Below are positions 1 through 6,142 of a stretch of DNA of 7,402 bases, piece after piece; position 1 is the stretch's first letter; each line of letters begins with the position of its first letter. Both the position numbers and the translations under genes were made by a program. This DNA comes from CAYLZW01 sp964388085 (GTDB lineage Bacteria > Myxococcota > UBA727 > CAYLZW01). The notes under the pieces are model-generated. The model did no database searches, was not told the origin of the DNA, and saw only the letters and a program-made list of their open reading frames with translations. Where the stretch lies: contig CAYLZW010000286.1 in NCBI GenBank assembly GCA_964388085.1, positions 1 to 7,402 on the forward strand. Reading direction: 5' to 3'.

Positions 1-264
1 GACGACGTCGCTGTGCGCGAGCTCGTGCAGCGTCGTCATGGCGCCGATGACGATCTCGTCGTCCGTCTCCGAGATGCCGCGGAGCTCCTTCACGCGGCCG
101 AGGTGCACGAGGACCTCGGGCTCGTGCAGCCCGTGCTTCATGTTCGGCACGACGTCGGTGCCGCCGGCGCACAGCTTCGCCTTCGGGCCATGGAGCGAGA
201 GCAGCGACACGACCTCCTTGGCCGTGCTCGGGTGCTCGATGCGGAACGGGTCCATTCGCAGCAT
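1..264 (-). CDS. Molybdenum hydroxylase FAD-binding subunit (CoxM/HcrB-like), N-terminal part
   Basis: Only the first 88 codons are in the window; the gene runs off the left edge. The product should be the flavin subunit of a three-subunit molybdenum hydroxylase, passing electrons between its FAD and the [2Fe-2S] subunit in the cytoplasm. Residues 33-43 read AGGTDVVPNMK, the FAD pyrophosphate-binding signature (AGGTDL-x-x-x-MK) of this family, followed by a second FAD_binding_5 stretch (IVIGAMTTLHEL, 71-82). The start is the ATG at 264: a GAGG lies 5 bases upstream, and the gap to the large-subunit stop is 7 bases. An in-frame ATG at codon 4 is an alternative. The PNMKHGL wording resembles, from memory, the beta subunit of 4-hydroxybenzoyl-CoA reductase. 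The diagnostic [4Fe-4S] insertion of that subtype would lie beyond the window, so the subtype is open. Confidence 0.88.
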   Translation of the reverse strand, partial: MLRMDPFRIEHPSTAKEVVSLLSLHGPKAKLCAGGTDVVPNMKHGLHEPEVLVHLGRVKELRGISETDDEIVIGAMTTLHELAHSDVV

Positions 265-269
265 GACGT

Positions 270-274
270 CCTCA
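270..274 (-). promoter_or_regulatory. Shine-Dalgarno of the FAD-subunit gene, overlapping the preceding stop codon
   Basis: On the minus strand the junction reads TGAGGACGTC before the ATG. The TGA that ends the large-subunit gene is the first part of the GAGG ribosome-binding site, 5 bases before the start. Ribosomes ending the large subunit therefore sit on the next gene's initiation site, which argues for translational coupling within one operon. Confidence 0.65.
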
Positions 275-2737
275 GGCGGCTGGCGCGGCGGCCTTCTGCT
301 TGGCTTCTTCGAGCGCGCGCTTGTCGGCGAGCGCCTTCAGCACCTTGGCGGGCGTAAAGGGCAGCTCGCGCAGCCGGATGCCGACAGCGTCGTAGATCGC
401 GTTCGCCACCGCGGGGATGGTGGAGTGCAGCGGCCCTTCGCCCGCCTCCTTGGCGCCGTAGGGGCCGTTTGGGTCGGGCTTCTCGACGATGAGCGCCTCG
501 ATGGCGGGCGTGTCGAGCGAGGTCGGGATGCGGTAGTCGAGCAGGCTCGGCCCCACCAGCATGCCGGCCCTGACGTTCTTGCCGCCGTGCGGGGCGTCGT
601 CGCCGTACAGCATGTTCTCCATGCAGACCTCGGCCATGCCCATGTAGGTGCTGCCCTCGATCTGCCCCTCGACGAGCACCGGGTTGAGCGCGCGCCCGCA
701 GTCGTGCGCGACCCAGATCTTGTGCACCTGCACGCGGCCGGTCTCCTCGTCGACAGAGACGTCGGCGACGTGCGCGGTGCAGGAGTACGCGGGCGAGGCG
801 CCGATGGTGCCGCCGCGGTAGTCACCCCCTCGAGGCTGCGTGCGGTAGCCGCCGGTGGCGCCGAGCGTGCCGAAGTGGGCCTCGGCGAGCCGAAAGGCCT
901 CTCTCGTCGTCATGCACAGCGAGGTGTCGCGCACGCACCAGACGCGGCCATCGCCGAGCAGGATGTCCTCGCGCGCACACGCGCCCCCCATCCGCTCGCG
1001 CGACCCTTCGTCGCTGTTCCAGTGCGTGGCGACGGCGTCCTGCACCTGCGCGCGCAGCTTGCGATAGGCGTCGATGCAGGCGTGCCCGACCATGAGCGTG
1101 ACGCGGCTCGAGTAGGCGCCGAGGTCCACGGGCGTCAGATCGGTGTCGCTCGAGACCACTTGAACGTCGTCGAGCTCGACCCCGAGCTCCTCCATGGCGA
1201 GGTAGGCGAGCATGGAGTCCGAGCCCTGGCCGATGTCGGACGCGCCGCAGAAGACGGTGACGCGCCCCGAGCGGTCGACCTTCACCTGCACGCCCGACTG
1301 CGGCATGTCGTTCGGATAGATCGGATAGTTGGTGCCCGAGATGTACATGCTGGTGGCGAGCCCGAGGCCGCGGCCGCGCCTCGTCGTCGCCTTGCGCTCA
1401 TCCCAGCTGGAGGCCGCGCGCACGGCGTCGAGGCACTCGTTCAGGCCGCTCGAGCCGAGCCGTTGTCCGCTCACGGTGGTCTTGTTCTCGCCGACGAAAT
1501 TGCGCCGGCGCATCTCGAAGGGATCGAGGCCCACCTTCTCCGCGAGCTCGTCGAGCTGGATCTCGAACGCGAAGCGCGGCTGCACCGAGCCGTGTCCGCG
1601 CTTCGGCCCGCAGGCGGGCTTGTTCGTGTAGTAGCGCGTGGCGTGAAAGGCGTAGCTCTCCATGCCGACCGGGCCCGAGAGCAATTGCCCTGCGTAATAG
1701 GCCGTGATCATTCCGAACGAAGCGTACGCGCCGCCGTCGATGTCGATGGCGCTCTTCGTCGCCAGGATGCGCCCCTGCTCGTCGCAGCCCGTGGTGAAGT
1801 GCATGCGCATGGGGTGACGGCCGCGGTGCGCGAGGAAGACCTCCTCGCGCGTGTACAAGAGCTTCACCGGCCGCCCGCAGACCATGGAGAGCTTGGCGAC
1901 GACGAACTCGAGGTCGAAGGGCTCGCTCTTGCCGCCGAAGGCGCCGCCCACGGGGGGCTGAATCACGCGCACGCGCGACTCGGGCAGCTTCAGGATGTCG
2001 GCGAGGTCTCGGTGCAGGTAGTGGGGCACCTGCGTCGAGGACGTCACCGTCAGCACGCGGCCGTCCCAGTCGCCGAGGGCGCAGTGCGGCTCGATGGGGG
2101 CGTGCGTGGTGCCCTGGAAGAAGTACTCGTCGTCCACGACGTGCGCCGCGCGCTCGAGGTTGCCGTCGACGTCCCCGAAGCTGAGGTCGACGTCCTTGGT
2201 GACGTTGCCGCGCTTGGCCTTCTCGTTGACCTTCGTGCGCTCGTCGTCGCCGCTCGCCTTGGCGCGCTCGGTGTCGAGGATGGGCTCGAGCTCCTCATAC
2301 TCGACGCGGATGGCCTTCACGGCCGCGTTGGCGGTCTCTTCGTCGACGGCGGCGACGGCGGCGATGGCGTCCCCGATGTAGCGGGCCTTGTCTCGGCAGA
2401 GCGGCTCCTCGTCACGCGTCCAGGGGATGATGCCGTACTTGCCCTCGAAGTCCTTGCCGGTGATGACGGCGAGCACGCCCTCCAGGGCCTCGGCCTTCGA
2501 GGTGTCGATGGAGACGAGGCGCGCGTGCGCCCGGGTGCTGCGCTTGAGCTTCGCGTGCAGCATGCCGGGCAGGGCGATGTCGTCGGTGTAGAGCGCGCGG
2601 CCGGTGGCCTTGCCGAGGCCGTCCACCTTGCGCCGGCGCTGGCCGATGCCGTGCGCGCCCTCTTGCGGGCGGACGGTGGCGTGCTCGACGGTGGAGCCGT
2701 GCGCGTAGAACGGGACCTTGCTCTCTGGCGTCGTCAT
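272..2737 (-). CDS. Molybdenum hydroxylase large (molybdopterin-binding) subunit, xanthine oxidase family, HcrA-like
   Basis: This is an 821-residue catalytic subunit that should bind the molybdopterin cofactor and hydroxylate, or reductively dehydroxylate, an organic substrate in the cytoplasm. The N-terminal a/b-hammerhead domain covers about 36-155 (GLGKATGRALYTDD near the start). The first cofactor-binding domain follows, with GGAFGGK at 264-270 and KRGHG at 379-383. The second has GASDIGQG at 498-505 and ends in GAKEAGEGPL, where Glu767 aligns with the catalytic Glu of the family (Glu1261 of bovine xanthine oxidase). Length fits the family (about 750-820), plus a short Ala/Lys-rich tail (about 804-821). 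Ser271 stands where bovine xanthine oxidase has purine-binding Glu802, while Arg380 matches Arg880, so xanthine is an unlikely substrate. It also lacks the AYRCSFR loop of form I CO dehydrogenase. The GPKRGHGSVQPRFAFE region and the C-terminus resemble, from memory, 4-hydroxybenzoyl-CoA reductase alpha. The start overlaps the small-subunit stop as ATGA, with GGGAGG 8 bases upstream. The subunit role is near certain; the substrate is not known. Confidence 0.95.
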   Translation of the reverse strand: MTTPESKVPFYAHGSTVEHATVRPQEGAHGIGQRRRKVDGLGKATGRALYTDDIALPGMLHAKLKRSTRAHARLVSIDTSKAEALEGVLAVITGKDFEGKYGIIPWTRDEEPLCRDKARYIGDAIAAVAAVDEETANAAVKAIRVEYEELEPILDTERAKASGDDERTKVNEKAKRGNVTKDVDLSFGDVDGNLERAAHVVDDEYFFQGTTHAPIEPHCALGDWDGRVLTVTSSTQVPHYLHRDLADILKLPESRVRVIQPPVGGAFGGKSEPFDLEFVVAKLSMVCGRPVKLLYTREEVFLAHRGRHPMRMHFTTGCDEQGRILATKSAIDIDGGAYASFGMITAYYAGQLLSGPVGMESYAFHATRYYTNKPACGPKRGHGSVQPRFAFEIQLDELAEKVGLDPFEMRRRNFVGENKTTVSGQRLGSSGLNECLDAVRAASSWDERKATTRRGRGLGLATSMYISGTNYPIYPNDMPQSGVQVKVDRSGRVTVFCGASDIGQGSDSMLAYLAMEELGVELDDVQVVSSDTDLTPVDLGAYSSRVTLMVGHACIDAYRKLRAQVQDAVATHWNSDEGSRERMGGACAREDILLGDGRVWCVRDTSLCMTTREAFRLAEAHFGTLGATGGYRTQPRGGDYRGGTIGASPAYSCTAHVADVSVDEETGRVQVHKIWVAHDCGRALNPVLVEGQIEGSTYMGMAEVCMENMLYGDDAPHGGKNVRAGMLVGPSLLDYRIPTSLDTPAIEALIVEKPDPNGPYGAKEAGEGPLHSTIPAVANAIYDAVGIRLRELPFTPAKVLKALADKRALEEAKQKAAAPAA

Positions 2738-3324
2738 CGGCCCGGCCTCCCTTCGTCATCGCCGCGCTCGTCGGCGCCCGAGAAGGGCTTCAGCACGGCG
2801 CCCTCTTCGCGCACGCGCTCGTAGGCCTGCTCGCTCGCCGCCGCCGGATCTTCGCCTCGCACGGCGGCCATGAGCACAGCCTCGAGGATCTTCGTGTAGC
2901 CCGTGCAGCGACAGAGGTTGCCCGCCAGCGCCTGGCGGATGTCCTCGACGCTCGGCTGCGGGTTCTCGTCGAGCAGCGCGCGGGCGCTCAACATCATGCC
3001 CGGCTGACAGAAGCCGCACTGCAGCGCGCCGCAGCGATCGAAGGCGTCCTGCACGGGGTCGAGGCCGTCGGGCTTGGCGAGCCCCTCGATCGTCGTGATG
3101 CGCCTCCCCTCGGCGGCGCTCGCCAGCGTCAGGCAGGAGAGCACCGGCTCCCCGTCGATGAGCACGGTGCACGCGCCGCAGTCGCCCTTGTCGCAACCCT
3201 GCTTCGTGCCCGTGAGCGAGAGCCGGTAGCGCAGCACCTCGCAGAGCGTGTGGTGCATGGGCGCGGCGACCTCGTGCGTCTCGCCGTTCACGTGGAGCTT
3301 CAGGAGCGTGGTGATGCCGGCCAT
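2734..3324 (-). CDS. Molybdenum hydroxylase small [2Fe-2S] subunit (CoxS/HcrC-like)
   Basis: This 196-residue iron-sulfur subunit should carry electrons between the molybdenum centre and FAD. The N-terminal plant-type ferredoxin domain has Cys44, Cys49, Cys52 and Cys64 (C-x4-C-x2-C-x11-C, within QGCDKGDCGACT). The C-terminal four-helix domain has Cys103, Cys106, Cys138 and Cys140 (CGFC and CRC), ligating the second [2Fe-2S] cluster. All eight ligands are present. The family is usually about 150-165 residues. This one has an extra tail from about residue 157, charged and Gly/Asp/Arg-rich at the end, whose coding sequence overlaps the large-subunit start by 4 bases. No export signal is visible, so it is cytoplasmic. 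The ATG at 3324 gives the usual family N-terminus (a beta strand ending in VNGE); no clear Shine-Dalgarno precedes it. It is the first of the three hydroxylase genes. Confidence 0.95.
   Translation of the reverse strand: MAGITTLLKLHVNGETHEVAAPMHHTLCEVLRYRLSLTGTKQGCDKGDCGACTVLIDGEPVLSCLTLASAAEGRRITTIEGLAKPDGLDPVQDAFDRCGALQCGFCQPGMMLSARALLDENPQPSVEDIRQALAGNLCRCTGYTKILEAVLMAAVRGEDPAAASEQAYERVREEGAVLKPFSGADERGDDEGRPGR
2746..2751 (-). promoter_or_regulatory. Shine-Dalgarno of the large-subunit gene
   Basis: GGGAGG on the minus strand lies 8 bases before the ATG at 2737, inside the last codons of the small-subunit gene. It supports that start and, with the ATGA overlap, independent or coupled re-initiation. 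Confidence 0.65.
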
Positions 3325-3378
3325 GGCCGATGGCTTAGCAAACCGAGCCCGCCGCGGGAGGGGGATCGTCCGCTTGAC
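3325..3378 (-). other. Short spacer between histidine kinase stop and [2Fe-2S] subunit start
   Basis: The spacer is 54 bases. I see no T-tract hairpin (the only stem is a 4-bp CCCG/CGGG with no T run) and no convincing -35/-10 pair. Co-transcription of the kinase and the hydroxylase is therefore possible, but a weak internal promoter around GCTAAG cannot be excluded. Confidence 0.4.
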
Positions 3379-5457
3379 TCAGCCTCGGTCGCGGGGCAGG
3401 TGCGCGATGAAGGAGGTGCCCTGCTCGCGGCTGGACCTCACCTCGACGGTGCCGCCGTGCGCGCGCACCAGCGCGTCGACGATGTAGAGGCCGAGCCCCA
3501 CGCTGCGAGCGGACGCGTCGGACGCGTGGCTGCCGCGCTGCATGGGCTGGAACAGCCGCGGCAGCACCTCGGGGCGGATGGGCTCGCCCTCGTTGTGGAC
3601 CTCCAGCATCACGCTGTCGTCTTGGCCGCGGCTGGTCACGACGACGGGGTGCTCGGCGTCGCCGTACTTGACGGCGTTCGAGACGAGGTTCGAGAGCACC
3701 TGCGCGATGCGGTCACCGTCCCAGCGGCCACGGCCGTCGCCCTCCGTGCGGACCTCGATGTCGCGCTCGGGGAAGGTCATCTGTGCCTCTTCGAGCACCC
3801 TGCGCGTGAGCTGGTGCAGATCGAGCGGCTCGCGCTTGACGACGATGCCGGCGCCGAGCCGCGCCTGTGTGAAGTCCAACAGGTCGCGGATCAAGCGGGC
3901 CGCGCGCTCGGCGGCGCCCTCGACGCGGAGGAGCGACTTGGTGGCGCGCTCGTCGAGCACGTCGCGGCGTAGCAGTGACTGGACGCCGAGCACGATCGCC
4001 GTCAGGGGGTTGCGCAGATCGTGGGAGACGATGCCGATGAGCTGCTGCTCGAGCTCGGTGCGATCGCGCAGCACGCGCTCGCCCTCGCTGCGATCGGTGA
4101 TGTCGGTGTTGATGCCCACCGCGCCGATGACCTCGCCGGCCACGCGGATGGGCGCGCAGGCGGCGCGCACGACGCGCTCCTCGCCCGTCTTCGGGTGCCG
4201 AATGCGAACGTCCTGGACGTCGGGGCGGCCCTGCAGCGCGTGCGTGAAGGCCTGCTCCTCGGGCGGGATCGGCTCGCCGGTGTCCGCGCGGCGGGTGTCG
4301 AGCTGTCGCGAGAGCGTGGCGAGCGAGCGGTTCAGCTCCTCGAGGGTGTCGAAGCCGAACATCTCGAGCGCTGGCCGGTTCGCGCGGCGCATCCCGTTCG
4401 CGTCCGCCACGTACAGCGCGTCGGGCACGCTCTGGAAAATGGCGTCGAGCTCGGCGACGGCGGCCTCGGCGCGCTGTCGGGCGAGCACCTGCTCGGTCAC
4501 CTCGAAGCCGAAGGCGTCGATGCCGATGATCTCTCCGTTGGCGTTGCGGTACGGCTGGTAGACGACGTTGAAGAACGTGTCCTCGAGCCTCCCGCTCCCC
4601 GTTCGATCGAGTCGGATCTTCAGCTCGTAGCCCGTGAACGGCTCGCCCGTGCGGTAGATGCGGTCCAGCATGTCGACGAAGCCCTGCTCCACGAGCTCCG
4701 GCAGCGCCTCGCGCACCGGTCGCCCCAGCAGCTGCCGATCGATGCCGACGGTGCGCTGGTAGAGCGGCGTGACGAGCTCGAAGACGTGCTGCGGCCCGCG
4801 CATGGCGACGACGATGGCCGGCGCGCTGTCGAACAGCTCCGTGAGGCGCCGGCGCTCGGCGCTCGTCTGCTCGTGCGCGGACCTTAGCTCTCGATGAAGG
4901 CGCTGCTCTTCGTGCTCCGCCTGGCGCCGCTTTAAGTGGTAGCGCTGCTCGTGGCGCCGCGCCTCGGCGGTGGCGTCGTGCAGGGCGATGACGTACTGCG
5001 AGACCGCCTCCGCGGCTCCCGTGTCGATGCACCTCGAGAGCAGGCGCGCCTCCGCGTTGGTGATGACGAGGTTCGCCTCCCCCACGAGCGCGAGCAGCAC
5101 GTCGCGCAAGAGCGCGTACTCCCGCACCACGACCGCCGCGTCGAGGCCGAGCTGCATGCGTTGCCGTCCGTGTTGCTCCGACACCTCGCTCTGCTCCGGC
5201 AGCCGCGAGTCGCTCGGGAGGCCTTGTTCGCGTCGCAGCGCACCCGACAGCTCGTCGAGAAACCTCGGCATGCTGTCGATGAGATCGTCCCGCGAGAAGC
5301 GCCGCGGCGCGACCAGGGCTTCGTCCTCCCGCAGCCAGCGCTCGAGGAGCAGCTCACGCTGGTCGTCGAGGAAATTGGCCAACGACCGCCCGCCCGCGCG
5401 TGCCGGCTTCGATCGCCGCCCCGGCTGTGCACCCGACGCTGGGGGCTCCTCCCGCAT
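3379..5457 (-). CDS. Soluble PAS-domain sensor histidine kinase with RsbRD-like N-terminus
   Basis: This 692-residue kinase should autophosphorylate on His479 and pass phosphate to an unidentified response regulator. Residues 25-165 form an all-helical region resembling the RsbRD N-terminal domain (FLDDQRELLLERW at 29-41). A charged likely coiled coil (about 165-205) follows. PAS1 is at about 206-325, PAS2 at about 336-455. HisKA has the H-box IVSHDLRNPLTAI (476-488). The HATPase domain has the N-box LSNLVSNAVKYG (588-599, Asn594) and a G2-type SVGLGLYIV (652-660). The G1 box reads VHNEGEPI, with Asn622 where Asp is usual; similar forms occur in phytochrome-like kinases. No transmembrane segment or receiver domain is visible, so it is cytoplasmic. 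The frame stays open to an ATG at 5685, but those 76 extra codons look non-coding, and a full AGGAGGTG precedes the ATG at 5457, so I place the start there. The signal sensed is unknown. Confidence 0.93.
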   Translation of the reverse strand: MREEPPASGAQPGRRSKPARAGGRSLANFLDDQRELLLERWLREDEALVAPRRFSRDDLIDSMPRFLDELSGALRREQGLPSDSRLPEQSEVSEQHGRQRMQLGLDAAVVVREYALLRDVLLALVGEANLVITNAEARLLSRCIDTGAAEAVSQYVIALHDATAEARRHEQRYHLKRRQAEHEEQRLHRELRSAHEQTSAERRRLTELFDSAPAIVVAMRGPQHVFELVTPLYQRTVGIDRQLLGRPVREALPELVEQGFVDMLDRIYRTGEPFTGYELKIRLDRTGSGRLEDTFFNVVYQPYRNANGEIIGIDAFGFEVTEQVLARQRAEAAVAELDAIFQSVPDALYVADANGMRRANRPALEMFGFDTLEELNRSLATLSRQLDTRRADTGEPIPPEEQAFTHALQGRPDVQDVRIRHPKTGEERVVRAACAPIRVAGEVIGAVGINTDITDRSEGERVLRDRTELEQQLIGIVSHDLRNPLTAIVLGVQSLLRRDVLDERATKSLLRVEGAAERAARLIRDLLDFTQARLGAGIVVKREPLDLHQLTRRVLEEAQMTFPERDIEVRTEGDGRGRWDGDRIAQVLSNLVSNAVKYGDAEHPVVVTSRGQDDSVMLEVHNEGEPIRPEVLPRLFQPMQRGSHASDASARSVGLGLYIVDALVRAHGGTVEVRSSREQGTSFIAHLPRDRG

Positions 5458-5466
5458 GCCTCCGCC

Positions 5467-5474
5467 CACCTCCT
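5467..5474 (-). promoter_or_regulatory. Strong Shine-Dalgarno that sets the histidine kinase start
   Basis: AGGAGGTG on the minus strand matches the anti-Shine-Dalgarno fully and ends 9 bases before the ATG at 5457. A second GGAGG lies immediately before the ATG. This favours the 692-residue form over the longer reading from 5685. Confidence 0.75.
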
Positions 5475-5478
5475 GAGC

Positions 5479-5493
5479 GCAGCGAAGCGCTGC
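5479..5493 (-). repeat. Perfect 6-bp inverted repeat before the kinase Shine-Dalgarno
   Basis: GCAGCG-AAG-CGCTGC on the plus strand; in the kinase mRNA it forms a 6-bp stem with a CUU loop, ending 4 bases before AGGAGGTG. It could be a 5'-leader hairpin or an operator, or chance in such GC-rich DNA. Confidence 0.4.
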
Positions 5494-5703
5494 ACGGTGT
5501 GGGCCGCCGTGCGCCCATGAGGCGCCGCGCTGTCGGGCGCACGGCGCGCACGTCGCCGGTGGCGTCGTCGGACACCCGCGCGTGGCGCTCGAGGAGGGCC
5601 GTAGAGGATCGCCCCGGGAACGGCTTGCGACCGCTTCGCCCCGAGCGGGCTCGCCGGCCACGGTGAGCGGGATCGAATGCTGCAAGCCAACGCCCAGGAA
5701 GCG

Positions 5704-5720
5704 GTCGGCGACGCGCCGAC
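5704..5720 (+). repeat. Perfect 7-bp inverted repeat before the small membrane protein gene
   Basis: GTCGGCG-ACG-CGCCGAC ends 3 bases before the GAGGAGG ribosome-binding site. It would form a 7-bp hairpin with a 3-base loop in the mRNA leader, or serve as a dyad operator. Chance is possible at this base composition. Confidence 0.4.
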
Positions 5721-5723
5721 ACC

Positions 5724-5730
5724 GAGGAGG
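5724..5730 (+). promoter_or_regulatory. Shine-Dalgarno that sets the start at 5738
   Basis: GAGGAGG lies 7 bases before the ATG at 5738. The frame is open back to an ATG at 5582, but that stretch has non-coding composition and no comparable site, so this signal decides the start. Confidence 0.75.
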
Positions 5731-5737
5731 ACGAACG

Positions 5738-6067
5738 ATGGACTGGTGGACACCGCCCCTCGACCCGAGCCCATGGAGCGCCGGAACCTCGCCGGCGACG
5801 TTCTTGTTCTATTGGGCCATCCCCGCGGTAGCCGTGGCGCTGTTCCTGCTGCAGTCGAACTGGGAGCCCGTCGCGCAGCTCCGGCGCCAGCGGCGCTTCA
5901 TGGGTGTCGTCGACCCGCTGCGCGCCCGCGAGCTCGACCGCGAAGAGCAGCGCCTCCGCCTCGACGCGTGGCGCCGCGCGCTGCTCATCACGATGACGTC
6001 GGGCGCGTTCGTCGTCATCGGCAGCACGCTCTCGCTGGCCGTGTCCATCTGGCTGCGCTGCTACTGA
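5738..6067 (+). CDS. Small two-helix membrane protein, function unknown
   Basis: I do not recognise this 109-residue protein. It has two hydrophobic segments: about 21-39 (with the core YWAIPAVAVALFLLQ) and about 81-106 (ending in LSLAVSIWL). Between them, residues 48-80 are strongly charged and Arg-rich (QLRRQRRF, then an amphipathic-looking RELDREEQRLRLDAWRR). By the positive-inside rule this loop should face the cytoplasm, putting both ends outside. A Trp/Pro-rich N-terminus (MDWWTPPLDP) precedes helix 1, and there is no cleavable-signal or lipobox pattern. The strong ribosome-binding site supports translation. The TauE/SafE gene follows 75 bases later on the same strand and in the same frame, so the two may act together or share a transcript, but no function follows from this. 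Confidence 0.8.
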   Translation: MDWWTPPLDPSPWSAGTSPATFLFYWAIPAVAVALFLLQSNWEPVAQLRRQRRFMGVVDPLRARELDREEQRLRLDAWRRALLITMTSGAFVVIGSTLSLAVSIWLRCY

Positions 6068-6142
6068 TCGCACCGACCGTACGGATCGCGCGCGGCGCGG
6101 GAAGCGCTTGCCGGACCGCCCTCCTCTCGCCAACGTGCGCGC
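6068..6142 (+). other. Spacer between small membrane protein and TauE/SafE genes
   Basis: The 75 bases show no terminator and no clear Shine-Dalgarno for the next gene. They contain two 8-base perfect palindromes, CCGTACGG at 6077-6084 and AAGCGCTT at 6102-6109. The frame of both flanking genes stays open throughout, apart from the TGA at 6065. Confidence 0.4.

Larger units (their letters stand above)
5458..5737. promoter_or_regulatory. Divergent intergenic region between the kinase and small membrane protein genes
   Basis: The 280 bases hold the 5' ends of two divergent transcripts. No domain-like protein is encoded: the open frames here are Arg/Pro/Ala-rich extensions of the flanking genes. 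Besides the two hairpins and ribosome-binding sites listed separately, there is a short inverted repeat CGAGC-GG-GCTCG at 5642-5653. A TTGCGA at 5625-5630 resembles a -35 box but lacks a good -10 at the right distance. Promoters must be here by position, but I cannot place them. Confidence 0.5.

Noticed and set aside
2345..2368. Tandem 9-base repeat (GACGGCGGC twice, then an imperfect third copy).
   Set aside because: It is in frame and encodes the ordinary AIAAVAAVDE strand of the large subunit; it reflects codon choice for Ala/Val.
272..2737. Annotation as xanthine dehydrogenase or aerobic CO dehydrogenase.
   Set aside because: The purine-binding Glu position is Ser271, and the form I CO dehydrogenase loop AYRCSFR is absent; the loop here reads ACGPKRGHG.
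38..2824. A 928-codon open frame on the plus strand, antisense to the hydroxylase large subunit and the end of the small subunit gene.
   Set aside because: It is codon-aligned antisense to the large-subunit gene, so it stays open simply because that gene uses no TTA, CTA or TCA codons. The product is Ala/Val/Arg/Gly-rich with no recognisable domain, while the minus-strand protein has full family motifs.
5458..5685. N-terminal extension of the histidine kinase to an ATG at 5685.
   Set aside because: The 76 added residues look like translated intergenic DNA, and a full Shine-Dalgarno directly supports the ATG at 5457.
5582..5737. N-terminal extension of the small membrane protein from an ATG at 5582.
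   Set aside because: The added 52 residues are Arg/Pro-rich and non-coding in character, and GAGGAGG at 5724-5730 marks the ATG at 5738.
6077..6109. Two 8-base palindromes, CCGTACGG and AAGCGCTT, as an operator pair.
   Set aside because: They differ in sequence, cannot be extended, and are expected often enough by chance in GC-rich DNA.
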